Positions 36,466 to 46,612 are shown, counted from the stretch's first letter. The stretch: 64,000 nt of DNA from Sphingobacterium sp. UBA7855 (GCA_002500745.1 DLST01000018.1:503836-567835), one strand, 5' to 3'. The notes: generated by a model not told the origin, from the sequence alone. Program-made: numbers and translations.

Positions 36466-37827
36466 ATGATTAAAGACTTTAAGAGACGTAGTATTCAATT
36501 TTTACTTCCACTTTTTACATTGGCCGCTTTTGTTGCTTGTAATAAAGACGTTTCGCTCTCCTTGGATAGTTCGAGAAATGAAACAATCGGCTTAGTACCC
36601 ATTGATAGCGTTTCCGTCAAAGTTTCTACTTATCAATTGAATATGGTACCATCGTCTGCTACCGGGATGATTTTAGTCGGGAAGAATAAAAATGATATCA
36701 CAGGAAATGTGAAATCGACTTCTTATATGCGTTTGGGAATAGGTACTATTAACAGTGCTATCTTACCTGATGATGCGGTACTGGATTCTGTTTCATTAGT
36801 GATGCCGCTCAACAAATATTATTATGGCGATACGACTCAAATGCAAAAAATTTCGGTTCACCGTGTTTCCGAAGATATCGTGCAAACTCAACTCGACCCT
36901 ACTAAACCTATTTATGAGCGTCCTTATTATCTTCCTTCACTAAGTATTGCAAGCACTAAAAAATTTGCTTATGAGACTAATAAGCTAGCCGAGATTTCTT
37001 TTAGACCGCGTGTTAAATCTATTGATTCACTTCATTTTAGATTCAATGATGTGATCAGCAATGAATTGTTCTCACTGATCAAAAATAAAGATAATAGAAT
37101 TTCGAATAGTTCAAGTTTTCAAGAATATTTTAAAGGTTTAGCGCTTGTTCCTGATGCAGGGAACACAACAATGATCGGACTTAAAGATACAATTTATCTA
37201 CAGGTACATTACTCCTTCATGAATGCTCAGGGCGCAAAGACTTCAGGGAAACAATATTTTAATATTGATAATAGAGGGTTTCAGTATAATCATGTTGAAG
37301 CGGATCGTTCAGCAACCAAGTTTGCTTCATTGACATTATCAAACCCTGAGGTAGCTAGCGGCCAAACAGATGGACATACCTTTATAGAAGGATCTACAGG
37401 GGTTGTAGCAAAAATAGAATTTCCTACGTTACTACAGTTAGCGAATGATCCGACGATTGCAATCAATAAAGCTGAATTAGTCATTGAGGCAGAAAATAGC
37501 GCTCAAACGAATTTTGCGCAACCAAGAAGTTTGGTACTCATGATTGCAAATAGTTTAGGTAACCCAATTGGTCTACTGCATCCACCTTTCGGTAATCCTA
37601 ATGAAGTTCAACAAGCAGTTGCTGTCTCCGACAATACAAATTATGGTAAATATACTTTTAATTTGATTGAATATTTAACCAAATTTAAGACAACTTATAA
37701 AAATACGTCGTTATACGTATCTCTACCGTTGCAGAATCTTTTTGCGACAGGCGACAGACTGATCTTGTCCAAACAGGGTAATGAACCAAAAATTAAATTA
37801 AACATCCTTTATACTAAATTTCAATAA
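36466..37827 (+). CDS. DUF4270-family lipoprotein
   Basis: 453 residues. The signal peptide ends TLAAFVAC (Cys 25), followed by the DUF4270 pattern of beta-strands (LVPIDSVSVKVSTYQLN, AILPDDAVLDSVSLVMPL, INKAELVIEAENS, YVSLPLQNLFATGDRLIL). This Bacteroidota family consists of cell-surface lipoproteins of unknown role. The Kelch gene follows 3 bp later, so both are one transcript. Confidence 0.88.
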   Translation: MIKDFKRRSIQFLLPLFTLAAFVACNKDVSLSLDSSRNETIGLVPIDSVSVKVSTYQLNMVPSSATGMILVGKNKNDITGNVKSTSYMRLGIGTINSAILPDDAVLDSVSLVMPLNKYYYGDTTQMQKISVHRVSEDIVQTQLDPTKPIYERPYYLPSLSIASTKKFAYETNKLAEISFRPRVKSIDSLHFRFNDVISNELFSLIKNKDNRISNSSSFQEYFKGLALVPDAGNTTMIGLKDTIYLQVHYSFMNAQGAKTSGKQYFNIDNRGFQYNHVEADRSATKFASLTLSNPEVASGQTDGHTFIEGSTGVVAKIEFPTLLQLANDPTIAINKAELVIEAENSAQTNFAQPRSLVLMIANSLGNPIGLLHPPFGNPNEVQQAVAVSDNTNYGKYTFNLIEYLTKFKTTYKNTSLYVSLPLQNLFATGDRLILSKQGNEPKIKLNILYTKFQ

Positions 37828-37830
37828 TTT

Positions 37831-38853
37831 ATGAACAAGAAAAATTGGCTACTCATTCTATCAGCTCTTGTATTGACCGTTTCATCTTTTTCTTCTTGTA
37901 AAAAAGATAAAAACGATGAAACCGACAAAACTACAGAGTGGTCTGCTCAAGCTGCATTTAGTGGTGATCCTAGATCTGGTGCTGCGAGTTTCGTGATCGA
38001 TAATAAGGTATATGCAACGACTGGATTAATCAACAATAAGGTTAGAGCAGTTGATGTGCAAAAATTTGACGCAGATAAAAAATCATGGATATCTCTTCCA
38101 ACTTCGTCTAATTTCCCAGGTATCGCAAGAAGTGGCGCAGTAGGGTTCTCTATAGGAAAAATTGGCTATGTCGGTAGCGGAACTGATGATGGTACAAACG
38201 CTTTAAGTGATTTTTATTCATTTGACTCCGCAACGGAAACATGGAAGAAAATAGCTGATTTACCAATCGCATTAAATGGTGCAGTTGCTTTTTCGGTAGG
38301 TGGAAAAGGATATGTAGGTACTGGTGCCACAAATGGTACGCAAGGTGGTTCAAAAAATGAAAATAGATTTTTTGAGTATAATCCAGCAACCAACGTATGG
38401 ACAGAAATTGATGCTGTCACTTTTCCTAATAAAGTAACTGGTGCATTTGCTTTTGTAATCAATAATGTAGCTTACGTAGGTGGTGGTGTTTCTTCTTATG
38501 GTTATGGAGAAGCTCTTCGCCAATTCGACGGCAAAAGCGGATGGATTACTAGAAATTCACTTAAACGTTCGGACGGAACTTATTCATACGATTTGACGCG
38601 CTCTAATGCTGCTACATTTGCGATTGGTGACAATGGATTTTTAGTAGGTGGATTGAGGAACTCTGTTGCTCAAAACACAACATATAAATATGTAGCAAGT
38701 GGAGACTATTGGACGACAGAAAATACTGCTTTAGCTGGCTCCGCAAGGTATAACGCAATCAGCTTTGCTATTGGCTCAAATGGATTTATCTCTACCGGAT
38801 TAAATGGTACAAATCCACTTGATGATACATGGATGTTTACACCTGTGTACTAG
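37831..38853 (+). CDS. Kelch-repeat beta-propeller lipoprotein
   Basis: 340 residues. The signal peptide ends SSFSSC (Cys 23). The mature protein shows five or six blades of the Kelch type, each with a GxxYVG-like core: VYATTGLINN, GYVGSGTDDGTNALSDFYSFD, GYVGTGATNGTQ, AYVGGGVSS, GFLVGGLRN, GFISTGLNGTNPLDDTW. Such propellers bind proteins or glycans. It sits 3 bp after the DUF4270 gene and is probably exposed on the cell surface with it. Confidence 0.9.
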   Translation: MNKKNWLLILSALVLTVSSFSSCKKDKNDETDKTTEWSAQAAFSGDPRSGAASFVIDNKVYATTGLINNKVRAVDVQKFDADKKSWISLPTSSNFPGIARSGAVGFSIGKIGYVGSGTDDGTNALSDFYSFDSATETWKKIADLPIALNGAVAFSVGGKGYVGTGATNGTQGGSKNENRFFEYNPATNVWTEIDAVTFPNKVTGAFAFVINNVAYVGGGVSSYGYGEALRQFDGKSGWITRNSLKRSDGTYSYDLTRSNAATFAIGDNGFLVGGLRNSVAQNTTYKYVASGDYWTTENTALAGSARYNAISFAIGSNGFISTGLNGTNPLDDTWMFTPVY

Positions 38854-38873
38854 TAAATAATTACAAATCAAGA

Positions 38874-38908
38874 GAAAAAAGGAATGTAGTCTATCTGCAT
38901 TCCTTTTT
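38874..38908 (+). terminator. Terminator after the DUF4270/Kelch operon
   Basis: Stem AAAAAGGAATGTAG / CTGCATTCCTTTTTT (one G-T pair) with a five-base loop and a T-run. Confidence 0.8.
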
Positions 38909-39006
38909 TAATGTCGGTGCGTTTTTACATTAGCTTTACCTATCAAGTGGTATATAGGCGACTTTTTAAGGGAATACCAATATCATGATGAATGCGAAAC
39001 TTCTCC

Positions 39007-39052
39007 AAGTAAAAGGGGTTATCCAATCCCATTTGGATAACCCCTTTTACTT
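39007..39052. terminator. Long perfect terminator hairpin
   Basis: 20-bp perfect stem, AAGTAAAAGGGGTTATCCAA with its reverse complement, six-base loop TCCCAT, T-run after it. It lies downstream of the Kelch gene and of the convergent glutaminyl cyclase gene, so it probably works in both directions. Confidence 0.88.
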
Positions 39053-39135
39053 TTTTTAAAACTACACCTCCATTCCGTTATTATAACTTGATTGCATCAC
39101 ATAATGTTTTATGAGGAAATTATATTGTTGGAAGG

Positions 39136-40164
39136 CTATTTTTCAACGGTTTTGATTTCGTACAACGTATTCCATAGCTTACCTGTAACAAACAGGCGTT
39201 TGCCGGCCTCATCATAAGCGATGCCATTCAATTCATTATCGTAAGCCGACGTATGCTCATAAATACCCACCAAATTAATCCGCCCCTCTACGGCTCCGGT
39301 TTGTGGGTTGATGATAACAATAACATCTTTCTGATAGACATTTGCGTAGACTTTTCCGTCTATATACTCTAGTTCGTTAAGTTCATCCACTGGGCCAGCT
39401 TCGTCGTAAACTCCGATAGCATTCAACTCCTTACCGGTTGTTGCATCTAAAAAGTATAGCTTATTGGAGCCATCAGATTTAATCAAGTGCTGTCCATCGT
39501 AGGTTAGACCCCAACCTTCTTTACTATCTTCATATTTAAAGGAGCTTTCTTTTACAAAAGAGTTTTTATCAAAGACATACCCTTCTCCTTGTTGCCAAGT
39601 CAACATAAATAACTTATTACCAACCAATGCCATTCCTTCGGCAAATGTCTTTTCATCAAATTTAATCTCTTTCAGTACTTTACCTGTTTTTAGATCAACT
39701 TTTCTCAGGTTAGACTCGCCATAGCGCCCATTCGATTCATAGAGAATACCATCTGCAAACTGCAGACCTTGTGTAAATGCTGTAGTATCGTGCGGGTATT
39801 TGTTCACTATCTCAAATCCATAGTTTTTTGCACTTGCGGGCACAACGTAAAAGGTACTGGAAACGGAATCAGGCTTTCCGGCGTTATACACCAAAGCGGA
39901 AATATTCCGTGTACCATAAGCCATGTCTTTTGTATCTACTGTAATCGCTGTGGTGTCGGTTGATGAGCCCACGTGTTTATCGTCTACAAAATAAGCTACA
40001 GAGTCCATTGTCACTGATTCAAATTTTAGTTTCAATTGCACTTGAGCACCTTTTAAAACAGCTTGATTTGCTCCAGGAGATGCAAATTCCAAACTGGATT
40101 TTTTTGACTTACAAGAAGCAAAAGCAAGTGCTGCAATTGCCATAAAATAAGTGATTTTTCTCAT
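39136..40164 (-). CDS. Glutaminyl-peptide cyclotransferase lipoprotein
   Basis: 342 residues, lipoprotein (FASC, Cys 18). The second half is a beta-propeller of the Glu_cyclase_2 family: FEIVNKYPHDTTAFTQGLQF, ESNGRYGESNLRKVDL, TFAEGMALVGNKLFMLTW, KEGWGLTYDGQHLIKSDGS, ELEYIDGKVYANVY, SAYDNELNGIAYDEAGKRLF. These enzymes turn N-terminal Gln into pyroglutamate. The N-terminal 100 residues look like an Ig-like domain (LKFESVTMDSVAYFVDDKHV). It is the third gene after dnaG and yraN, 30 bp after yraN. Confidence 0.9.
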   Translation of the reverse strand: MRKITYFMAIAALAFASCKSKKSSLEFASPGANQAVLKGAQVQLKLKFESVTMDSVAYFVDDKHVGSSTDTTAITVDTKDMAYGTRNISALVYNAGKPDSVSSTFYVVPASAKNYGFEIVNKYPHDTTAFTQGLQFADGILYESNGRYGESNLRKVDLKTGKVLKEIKFDEKTFAEGMALVGNKLFMLTWQQGEGYVFDKNSFVKESSFKYEDSKEGWGLTYDGQHLIKSDGSNKLYFLDATTGKELNAIGVYDEAGPVDELNELEYIDGKVYANVYQKDVIVIINPQTGAVEGRINLVGIYEHTSAYDNELNGIAYDEAGKRLFVTGKLWNTLYEIKTVEK

Positions 40165-40194
40165 CTATGTATAATTATTTATAAGTACGTATTA

Positions 40195-40551
40195 TCAACT
40201 ATCCCAAAACGCATCTTTGATATAATGGAGTGCAACTTTGTGGGTTCTCGTTATGGCGACTACATCAAATCGAAGCTCACCGGTGTAATGGGTTTTAAGG
40301 ATATAAGCCTGTGCAGCACGAATCAGTCGACGTTGCTTTTTTATATCTACAAATTCGTAAGGTTCGCCGAAATCAGTTCCCGACCGTGTTTTAACTTCAA
40401 CAAATACTAGTGTATCCTTGTCCATCACGATCAAATCTACTTCTAAATTCTTAAATCGCCAATTTCTTAACACTATTTTATAGCCTTTCTCTATGAGGTA
40501 TTCCATCGCCATCTGTTCACCCCAGTTGCCCGTTTCAAGATGCTTGGCCAT
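40195..40551 (-). CDS. yraN: YraN-family (UPF0102) nuclease-like protein
   Basis: 118 residues, complete. It has the UPF0102 pattern: NWGEQMAMEYLIEKGYKIV, NWRFKNLEVDLIVMDKDT, LVFVEVKTRSGTDFG, ending in RFDVVAITR. The E-D-EVK arrangement is that of a PD-(D/E)XK nuclease fold related to Holliday junction resolvases. It lies 9 bp after dnaG, in the same transcript. Confidence 0.93.
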   Translation of the reverse strand: MAKHLETGNWGEQMAMEYLIEKGYKIVLRNWRFKNLEVDLIVMDKDTLVFVEVKTRSGTDFGEPYEFVDIKKQRRLIRAAQAYILKTHYTGELRFDVVAITRTHKVALHYIKDAFWDS

Positions 40552-40560
40552 AACAGTTGA

Positions 40561-42564
40561 TCACTTTACAATGGTATTTCCCAGAAACCCGCCCAACAGC
40601 CTTTCGGCTTCTTTTAGCTTCTGATATTTAAAAATAAGGACTTCCAAATTTGCTTCATCTTTTTCGTGTTTCATCTCTTCACGAATATGATGCATTTCGG
40701 TTTCAATTTTACGTTTTTTAATTCGATAGATCGCGGTAACAACAAGCGGTTTTAAATGCTCATATTCTTGCGTTACATAAATTTTACGTTTATCGTCATT
40801 CCAATTTTCACTAAGCGAATATTTACTGGCAACACTATTGATTGCCAAATCCGAGATTGACGGATCCGGGTTGGAATAAAACTGCTTAGCATCAGGAATC
40901 TCGTACTTTGCTGCAGCCTCTCGATACACTTTCAAAATATAGGCTGCTGCTTTGTCTTTAAACTCAATGTCGCTTATATTTCCCAATAATACGCCTGCTA
41001 TAGGAATATCTCCATCGCCTTCCCAAGTAGCTAGATAGTCGCCATAGTTGATTAAAATACGTACAATTTCGCGTTCCTGGAGAATTTCCGACGTCAGCTG
41101 TACCGGCTGCTCAATGGACTCCATAGGGGCAACTCCACCCCGCTCGTCGTCGGTCATGAAGAAATCAGGCGGTGGGCCATCCATCCCCATGGGCGGCATA
41201 CCTGCATTTGGTGGCGGTGCCTGGGTTTTGCGAGCGGCATCCTTATCTGCTTTCTTTGCTCTATTGAGTCTTATCTTATTGAGCTCGGCCAATAAAATGC
41301 GCTCTTCGATATCCAATAAGCTGCTACACTCGCGTATAAAAACAGAGACCTTGATCTCATCAGGAATCAATGCAATACTTTCGACCACATCACGAATAAC
41401 CTCTGCTCTTTTTATTGGATCGTTGCTGGCATCGCGAAGCAGTATATTCGTTTTATAAAAAATGAAGTCCTGCTGATTGGATTTGACATAATCCTTAAAA
41501 GCAGCGGCACCAAACTTCTGCACGTAAGAATCGGGGTCATTTCCATCAGGAAAAAGCAATACTTTGACGTTTAAGCCTTCCTCGAGCAGCATATCTGTAC
41601 CGCGTAGAGAAGCTTTAATACCCGCTTCATCTCCGTCATAAAGAATGGTCACATTCTTTGTAAATCTCGAAATAAGTTTGATCTGACCGGTTGTCAATGA
41701 CGTTCCAGAGGAGGAAACAACGTTTTCTACTCCAGCTTGATGCACAGAAAGAACGTCGGCATAGCCCTCTACCAAATAGCAGTTGTCCTCCTCCATAATT
41801 GCCTTTTTGGCAAAATTCAATCCATACAGCACATCGGATTTATGGTAGATTTCGCTTTCAGGAGAATTTACATATTTGGCAATCTTTTTATCGGTCTTTA
41901 GCGTCCGCCCTCCGAAGCCAATGACACGGCCCGTCAAGTTATGTATAGGAAACATAACCCGACCACGAAAGCGGTCATATAAGGATTTGTCGTCACGTTC
42001 AATGGCCAGGCCACTTGCTGCTAGATAATCTGGATGAAAACCGGCTACTTGTGCTTTTTCGACCAATGCTGTCCATTCCTCCGGCGAATAGCCCAATTCA
42101 AATTTTTTGATGATATCCTCAGTGTAGCCCCGCTCCTTAAAATAGTTAAGTCCAATGACCTGCCCCATTTCAGTTTTCCAGAGCTGCTCGGCAAAAAACT
42201 TACCGGCCCACGCACTCAGTACATATAGACTTTCCCTTTTATCTTGTGCTGCAAGCTGAGCAGGAGAACGCTCAACCTCTTCTATTTGAATCGAATACTT
42301 ATCGGCTAAATAACGGATGGCCTCCGGATAAGAAAACTTTTCCAGTTCCATCACAAATTTAAGGGAATCTCCACCAACACCACATCCAAAACACTTATAG
42401 ATACCCTTCGAAACAGATACGTGAAAGGACGGTGTCTTTTCATGATGAAAAGGGCAATTTCCTATCAAAGACGTACCCCGTTTCTTTAAATCAACGAAGT
42501 CGCCCACCACCTCTTCTATCCGTGCTGTTTCCAGTACCTTGTCAATAACTTCCTGCTTTATCAA
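40561..42564 (-). CDS. dnaG: DNA primase DnaG
   Basis: 667 residues, longer than most DnaG. It has the N-terminal zinc domain (NCPFHHEKTPSFHVSVSKG, then YKCFGCGVGGD), the primase core (VIGLNYFKERGYTEDIIKKF; RVMFPIHNLTGRVIGFGGRT) and the TOPRIM domain (VEGYADVLSVHQAGVENVVS; ILYDGDEAGIKASLRG). Residues about 445-475 form a Pro/Met-rich linker (PPPNAGMPPMGMDGPPPD) before a helical C-terminal domain that should bind the DnaB helicase. It makes RNA primers for replication. Confidence 0.97.
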   Translation of the reverse strand: MIKQEVIDKVLETARIEEVVGDFVDLKKRGTSLIGNCPFHHEKTPSFHVSVSKGIYKCFGCGVGGDSLKFVMELEKFSYPEAIRYLADKYSIQIEEVERSPAQLAAQDKRESLYVLSAWAGKFFAEQLWKTEMGQVIGLNYFKERGYTEDIIKKFELGYSPEEWTALVEKAQVAGFHPDYLAASGLAIERDDKSLYDRFRGRVMFPIHNLTGRVIGFGGRTLKTDKKIAKYVNSPESEIYHKSDVLYGLNFAKKAIMEEDNCYLVEGYADVLSVHQAGVENVVSSSGTSLTTGQIKLISRFTKNVTILYDGDEAGIKASLRGTDMLLEEGLNVKVLLFPDGNDPDSYVQKFGAAAFKDYVKSNQQDFIFYKTNILLRDASNDPIKRAEVIRDVVESIALIPDEIKVSVFIRECSSLLDIEERILLAELNKIRLNRAKKADKDAARKTQAPPPNAGMPPMGMDGPPPDFFMTDDERGGVAPMESIEQPVQLTSEILQEREIVRILINYGDYLATWEGDGDIPIAGVLLGNISDIEFKDKAAAYILKVYREAAAKYEIPDAKQFYSNPDPSISDLAINSVASKYSLSENWNDDKRKIYVTQEYEHLKPLVVTAIYRIKKRKIETEMHHIREEMKHEKDEANLEVLIFKYQKLKEAERLLGGFLGNTIVK

Positions 42565-42696
42565 ACCGTTTGCTTTTTAATGTAAAATTAGATAAAAATG
42601 TTTTAAAAAGCTATGCCATTATATTGAATGGCACCATTAATCTGCTTACAGATTGATACTTCGGAAACATAAAAAGAATTACAGTTATAAATAAGA

Positions 42697-42747
42697 ACCC
42701 CCAGGATATATTCGCATCAACTTATGCAAGTATAACTGAGGGTTTTG
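42697..42747. terminator. Imperfect hairpin downstream of the CxxC protein gene
   Basis: AACCC-CAG pairs with CTG-GGGTT and the stem continues with TATA and GCAT blocks; small bulges. A T-rich run lies on each side. Probable terminator for the 42816 gene on the minus strand. Confidence 0.45.
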
Positions 42748-42815
42748 TTTGTGCCTGTTGTCAACGCATAAGGAAAGAGAGATGAAACACAAGCGATGCA
42801 ACAGGACTTTTTACG

Positions 42816-43136
42816 TTAATTATTCAGCATTCCATAAAACTCGTTCATGTAATAAGATTCTTGGAGTGCATCTCGAAAATTTTGCCATTGTTCCTCGTCA
42901 AATGAAAATACAATATCTGGATAGGGTGTCTTCATGATCAATCGAAATTCGCCGTCCGGAAAAGAACTAAAAAAGAGCTCATCACCCGTAGTTCGCGCCA
43001 TATTCAAAAAATCAACAAACTTATTCCTTGTAAATGTCAGTACAAAACTTTGTTGCCAGATGTAATAGGTTTGACACTTGAGACAAACACTGATATGGGT
43101 ATTCCCTCTTTGGCTTAGTATCTTCGTATCACACAT
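42816..43136 (-). CDS. Small conserved protein with CxxC motif (DUF6686-like)
   Basis: 106 residues. It has a CLKC motif preceded by HISV, and begins MCDTKILSQRG. The rest is alpha/beta with aromatic residues (YYIWQQSFVLTFTRNKFVDF; PDIVFSFDEEQWQNFRDAL). The single CxxC plus an early Cys could bind zinc. The name is from memory of a Bacteroidota family and is not certain. It is monocistronic. Confidence 0.65.
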   Translation of the reverse strand: MCDTKILSQRGNTHISVCLKCQTYYIWQQSFVLTFTRNKFVDFLNMARTTGDELFFSSFPDGEFRLIMKTPYPDIVFSFDEEQWQNFRDALQESYYMNEFYGMLNN

Positions 43137-43213
43137 ATCTATTTATTTAGACTTGTTATAAATAATATTCAAATGTAAGAATAGTTTTTATAATAACAAG
43201 TGCATCCACAAAA

Positions 43214-43243
43214 AAAAGGCGATATATTTCTATATCGCCTTTT
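43214..43243 (-). terminator. Terminator after the M3 peptidase gene
   Basis: Perfect 13-bp stem AAAAGGCGATATA / TATATCGCCTTTT with loop TTTC, 12 bp downstream of the stop codon on the minus strand. Confidence 0.85.
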
Positions 43244-43255
43244 AGTTATTAAAGA

Positions 43256-45367
43256 TTAGTTTAAACCTCTCTTCTTCAATAGATATTTTGGATCTGGATC
43301 CGCCCCCCTAAACGTGCGGTACATTTTGGCAGGGTCATCTGTACCGCCTTTTTCAAGAATGTTTTTGCGGAAAGAATCTGCTGTTACCTGATCGTACAAT
43401 GATTTTTCCTTGAAAGCTGCAAAAGCATCCGAGTCTAATACTTCAGACCAAATATAGGCATAGTAACCGGCTGAATATCCACCTGCGAAGATGTGTTGAA
43501 AGTACGTGCTTCTATAGCGTGGGATAATCGCATCAATAATACCTATTTTTTTCATTGCTGCTTTTTCAAAACCATTGATGTCTTTTGAAATCTGCTTGGT
43601 CGTAGCATGGTAATCCATATCTAACAACGCGGCAGAAAGATATTCAACGGTTGCAAATCCCTGATCAAAAGTACCGGCCTTTTCCATTTTCTGAATCAAT
43701 GAATCTGGCATTGCTTCTTTGGTTTTATAATGCTTAGCATATGTTTTTAACACCTCTGGGTCAGCTGCCCAATTTTCCATCACCTGCGAAGGCAGTTCAA
43801 CAAAATCACGTGGTACGGAAGTCCCGGCCATCGATCTGTACCTCACATTGGAGAGGAGCCCATGTAACGCATGCCCAAATTCGTGAAACAGCGTAGTAGC
43901 CTCATCAAATGTTAAAAGTGCTGGATTCTTTCCTACTGGCTTTGTAAAGTTACATACGATAGAAATTACTGGCGCGACGCGTTTTCCGTCTTCTGTTGAC
44001 TGGCTACGATAAGTGGTCATCCAAGCTCCACCGCGTTTAGACTCGCGCGGAAAGAAATCAGCGTATAGAAGACCTAAATGTGAACCGTCTTTATCTTTTA
44101 CTTCATATACTTCCACATCTTTATGATACGTTGGGACATTGTTTAAAGCTACGAATGTCAAACCGTACAATTTATTAGCTACACCAAATGCGCCTTCACG
44201 GACGGCAGGCAAACTTAAATATGGTTTAATCTCATCCTCATCCAAGGCAAAACGCTTTTTGCGAATAATCTCGGTATAATATCTCCAATCGTAAGGTGCA
44301 ACTGCAAAATCCCCACCTTCAGCGGCTATTTCTTTCGCAATATCTGCTTCCTCACCTTTTGCTTTCGCCAACGCTGGACTCCATAACTTATTTAACAACG
44401 CGTATACATTGGCTGGATTCTTGGCCATGGACTCCTCCAGCACATAGGCTGCATGGGATGAATAGCCTAACAATTTTGCTTTCTGAAGACGAAGGTTGAC
44501 AATTTTTTGAATAATTGCTTTGTTATCGTTTGTATTATCTTGATTTCCGCGAAGCTGATATGCTTCCCAAAGCTGCTTTCTCAACTCGCGATTTTTTGAA
44601 TATTGTAGGAAAGGCATAATGGAAGGATTCTGTAAAGTGAAAACCCACTTGTCCTTCTTACCTTTTGCTATGGCCTCCTCTGCAGCCGCTGTTTTCAACG
44701 ACTCTGGCAATCCTTCCAATTGACTAGCTGAATCAACGACGAGCATATACGCATTTGTTTCAGCAAGCAAATTCTGTCCGAATTGGGTTGTTAATGTTGA
44801 AAGTTCAGCATTAATCTTTTTCATTTTTTCCTTATCGGCATCTTTAAGATTTGCTCCAGAACGTACAAAGCTCTTATAAGTTTCCTCCAGGAGCTTATTA
44901 TCCTGTTCATCAAGTCCCAATGTATTTCGACTACTCCATACGGTTTTAATACGGTCGAATAATTTACTATTCATCGAGATTTCATCTGAATGACTGGATA
45001 AAATAGGCGCTAGATCTTTTGCTATTGCCTGAATACTGTCATTTGTATTGGCGCTATTTAGATTATAAAATACAGTAGATACATTGTTCAACAACCTACC
45101 TGCATTTTCAAGTGCAACTATCGTATTTTGAAATGTTGCTTTATCCGAATTATTGACTATTGTGTCAATTTCCAAATTGTGTACTTTTAAAGCTTCATCA
45201 AAAGCTGGCCTAAAATCCTCTGTTTTGATCTTGTCAAAAGGAGGGACATTAAATGGGGTCTCATAAGCCAATAAAAGAGGATTATCTGTCATCACTTTTT
45301 TTTCCTCACAACCAACAAATGCAGTTGCCACTATCGCAAAGAAGGGCAAAAGTTGTCTTTTCTTCAT
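43256..45367 (-). CDS. M3-family zinc metallopeptidase (peptidyl-dipeptidase Dcp type), lipoprotein
   Basis: 703 residues. A lipoprotein signal (VATAFVGC, Cys 20) precedes the M3 domain. The zinc motif is HEFGHALHG, first His at residue 495, with the third ligand expected in FVELPSQVMENW. The start of the mature part (NPLLLAYETPFNVPPFDKI; EDFRPAFDEALKVH) is that of Dcp/oligopeptidase A. It would trim peptides in the periplasm or at the membrane. Confidence 0.95.
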   Translation of the reverse strand: MKKRQLLPFFAIVATAFVGCEEKKVMTDNPLLLAYETPFNVPPFDKIKTEDFRPAFDEALKVHNLEIDTIVNNSDKATFQNTIVALENAGRLLNNVSTVFYNLNSANTNDSIQAIAKDLAPILSSHSDEISMNSKLFDRIKTVWSSRNTLGLDEQDNKLLEETYKSFVRSGANLKDADKEKMKKINAELSTLTTQFGQNLLAETNAYMLVVDSASQLEGLPESLKTAAAEEAIAKGKKDKWVFTLQNPSIMPFLQYSKNRELRKQLWEAYQLRGNQDNTNDNKAIIQKIVNLRLQKAKLLGYSSHAAYVLEESMAKNPANVYALLNKLWSPALAKAKGEEADIAKEIAAEGGDFAVAPYDWRYYTEIIRKKRFALDEDEIKPYLSLPAVREGAFGVANKLYGLTFVALNNVPTYHKDVEVYEVKDKDGSHLGLLYADFFPRESKRGGAWMTTYRSQSTEDGKRVAPVISIVCNFTKPVGKNPALLTFDEATTLFHEFGHALHGLLSNVRYRSMAGTSVPRDFVELPSQVMENWAADPEVLKTYAKHYKTKEAMPDSLIQKMEKAGTFDQGFATVEYLSAALLDMDYHATTKQISKDINGFEKAAMKKIGIIDAIIPRYRSTYFQHIFAGGYSAGYYAYIWSEVLDSDAFAAFKEKSLYDQVTADSFRKNILEKGGTDDPAKMYRTFRGADPDPKYLLKKRGLN

Positions 45368-45393
45368 ATTATCTGATTATTCCTGTTATTTTT

Positions 45394-45401
45394 CAAAGAT
45401 A
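45394..45401 (-). promoter_or_regulatory. Promoter -7 box of the M3 peptidase gene
   Basis: On the minus strand this reads TATCTTTG, a perfect TAnnTTTG box, 26 nt upstream of the ATG at 45367. Confidence 0.45.
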
Positions 45402-45535
45402 ATAAAATTAGACAAATGAATGGCTTCGAACGCGCACTGTAAAATGAGGAGGGAAAAACGTCATCCTATTGTAAAACAAAAACTTATTCGCAATCTTGTT
45501 AAAAATAATATGTCAATTTGAGTAAAAATATTTTA

Positions 45536-46612
45536 ATGAGCGATATTAACCGTTTCTTTTGGAGATGTGCCGGAGTGCATCAAGAAACTCTTGAAAAATA
45601 TCCAGAAGAACATAGTAAGTACACAGCCATAGGTGCTACTATTTTTTTCACGGGATTATTTGCCAGCCTTTCTGGTGGCTATGCCATGTATTTTGTATTT
45701 AGTGGGGGAGCATTTGACTGGCTATTAGCCCTTGTATTTGGTATCATTTGGGGATTAGCGATATTTAATATGGATCGCTATATTGTCCTGAGTATAAATA
45801 AATCGAAAAGTGGCGTTATGCAACTGTTACAGGCTCTCCCTCGAATTCTATTGGCTATTTTGATTGGATTGGTAATCTCAAGGCCATTAGAGTTAAAAAT
45901 CTTTGACAAAGAAATCCGGGAAAACCTCCGAGTACGGTTTCTCGCCGATCAACGCGCTAAAATCGACACGCTCAACAGTACTTTCAATAAGAAATATGCC
46001 AATGAGGTTTCGCTTTTAAAATCGATCACGACCGAACGTGATTCATTGGAAGCCAGTATTAAAAATGATCGTACAAAATTGAATTACGAGATATTCGGGA
46101 ACAAAACAACTGAAACATCCGGTGTCATGGGATATGGCCCTTATGCCAAAATGAAAGAAGAAGAGCTGAAGAAAAAAGAGGGCTATTTGGACACTTTACG
46201 GAACAAGATAACGACCCAGCAAAATGCAATACGTCAGAAACAGAAATTTGAAGGGATATTAGACCAAAAAGTTTTATCGAACGCTTCGCTGGACAGCGCT
46301 GTCAATGTCGCTGGTTTTGCAGACCGTAATTCTGCGCTGGGCAATCTAAGGTACGATGCCAATGGAAAGGTCAACGAATCTAATGCAAATGCTGTGTTTT
46401 TTATTGCGCTGCTTTTTGTCTTCCTCGAATGTCTTCCGGTAATCGTCAAGCTCTTGGCAGGAAAGGATCCTTATGACAACGAAGTCCAAAACCAAAGGAC
46501 TATTCATGATTACGAATCAGACACCAATGTCACTGTTCAAAAAGAAGCTGTAGATCGTTTAAAGGATACCTATGTGGATGTTTCCATCAATAAACGGATG
46601 AAAGAGCTTTAG
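45536..46612 (+). CDS. DUF4407-family membrane protein
   Basis: 358 residues from the ATG at 45536; an in-frame TTG six codons earlier is likely promoter sequence (TCAATTTG). DUF4407 signature at the N-terminus: RFFWRCAGVHQETLEKYPEE, then helices TIFFTGLFASLSGGYAMYFV and LALVFGIIWGLAIFNMDRYI. A helix LLAILIGLVISRPLELKIFD leads into a coiled coil of about 130 residues (ITTERDSLEASIKNDRTKL); a fourth helix (FFIALLFVFLECLPVIVKLL) comes near the end. Function unknown; family members are often phage-adjacent, but here both neighbours are core genes. Confidence 0.9.
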   Translation: MSDINRFFWRCAGVHQETLEKYPEEHSKYTAIGATIFFTGLFASLSGGYAMYFVFSGGAFDWLLALVFGIIWGLAIFNMDRYIVLSINKSKSGVMQLLQALPRILLAILIGLVISRPLELKIFDKEIRENLRVRFLADQRAKIDTLNSTFNKKYANEVSLLKSITTERDSLEASIKNDRTKLNYEIFGNKTTETSGVMGYGPYAKMKEEELKKKEGYLDTLRNKITTQQNAIRQKQKFEGILDQKVLSNASLDSAVNVAGFADRNSALGNLRYDANGKVNESNANAVFFIALLFVFLECLPVIVKLLAGKDPYDNEVQNQRTIHDYESDTNVTVQKEAVDRLKDTYVDVSINKRMKEL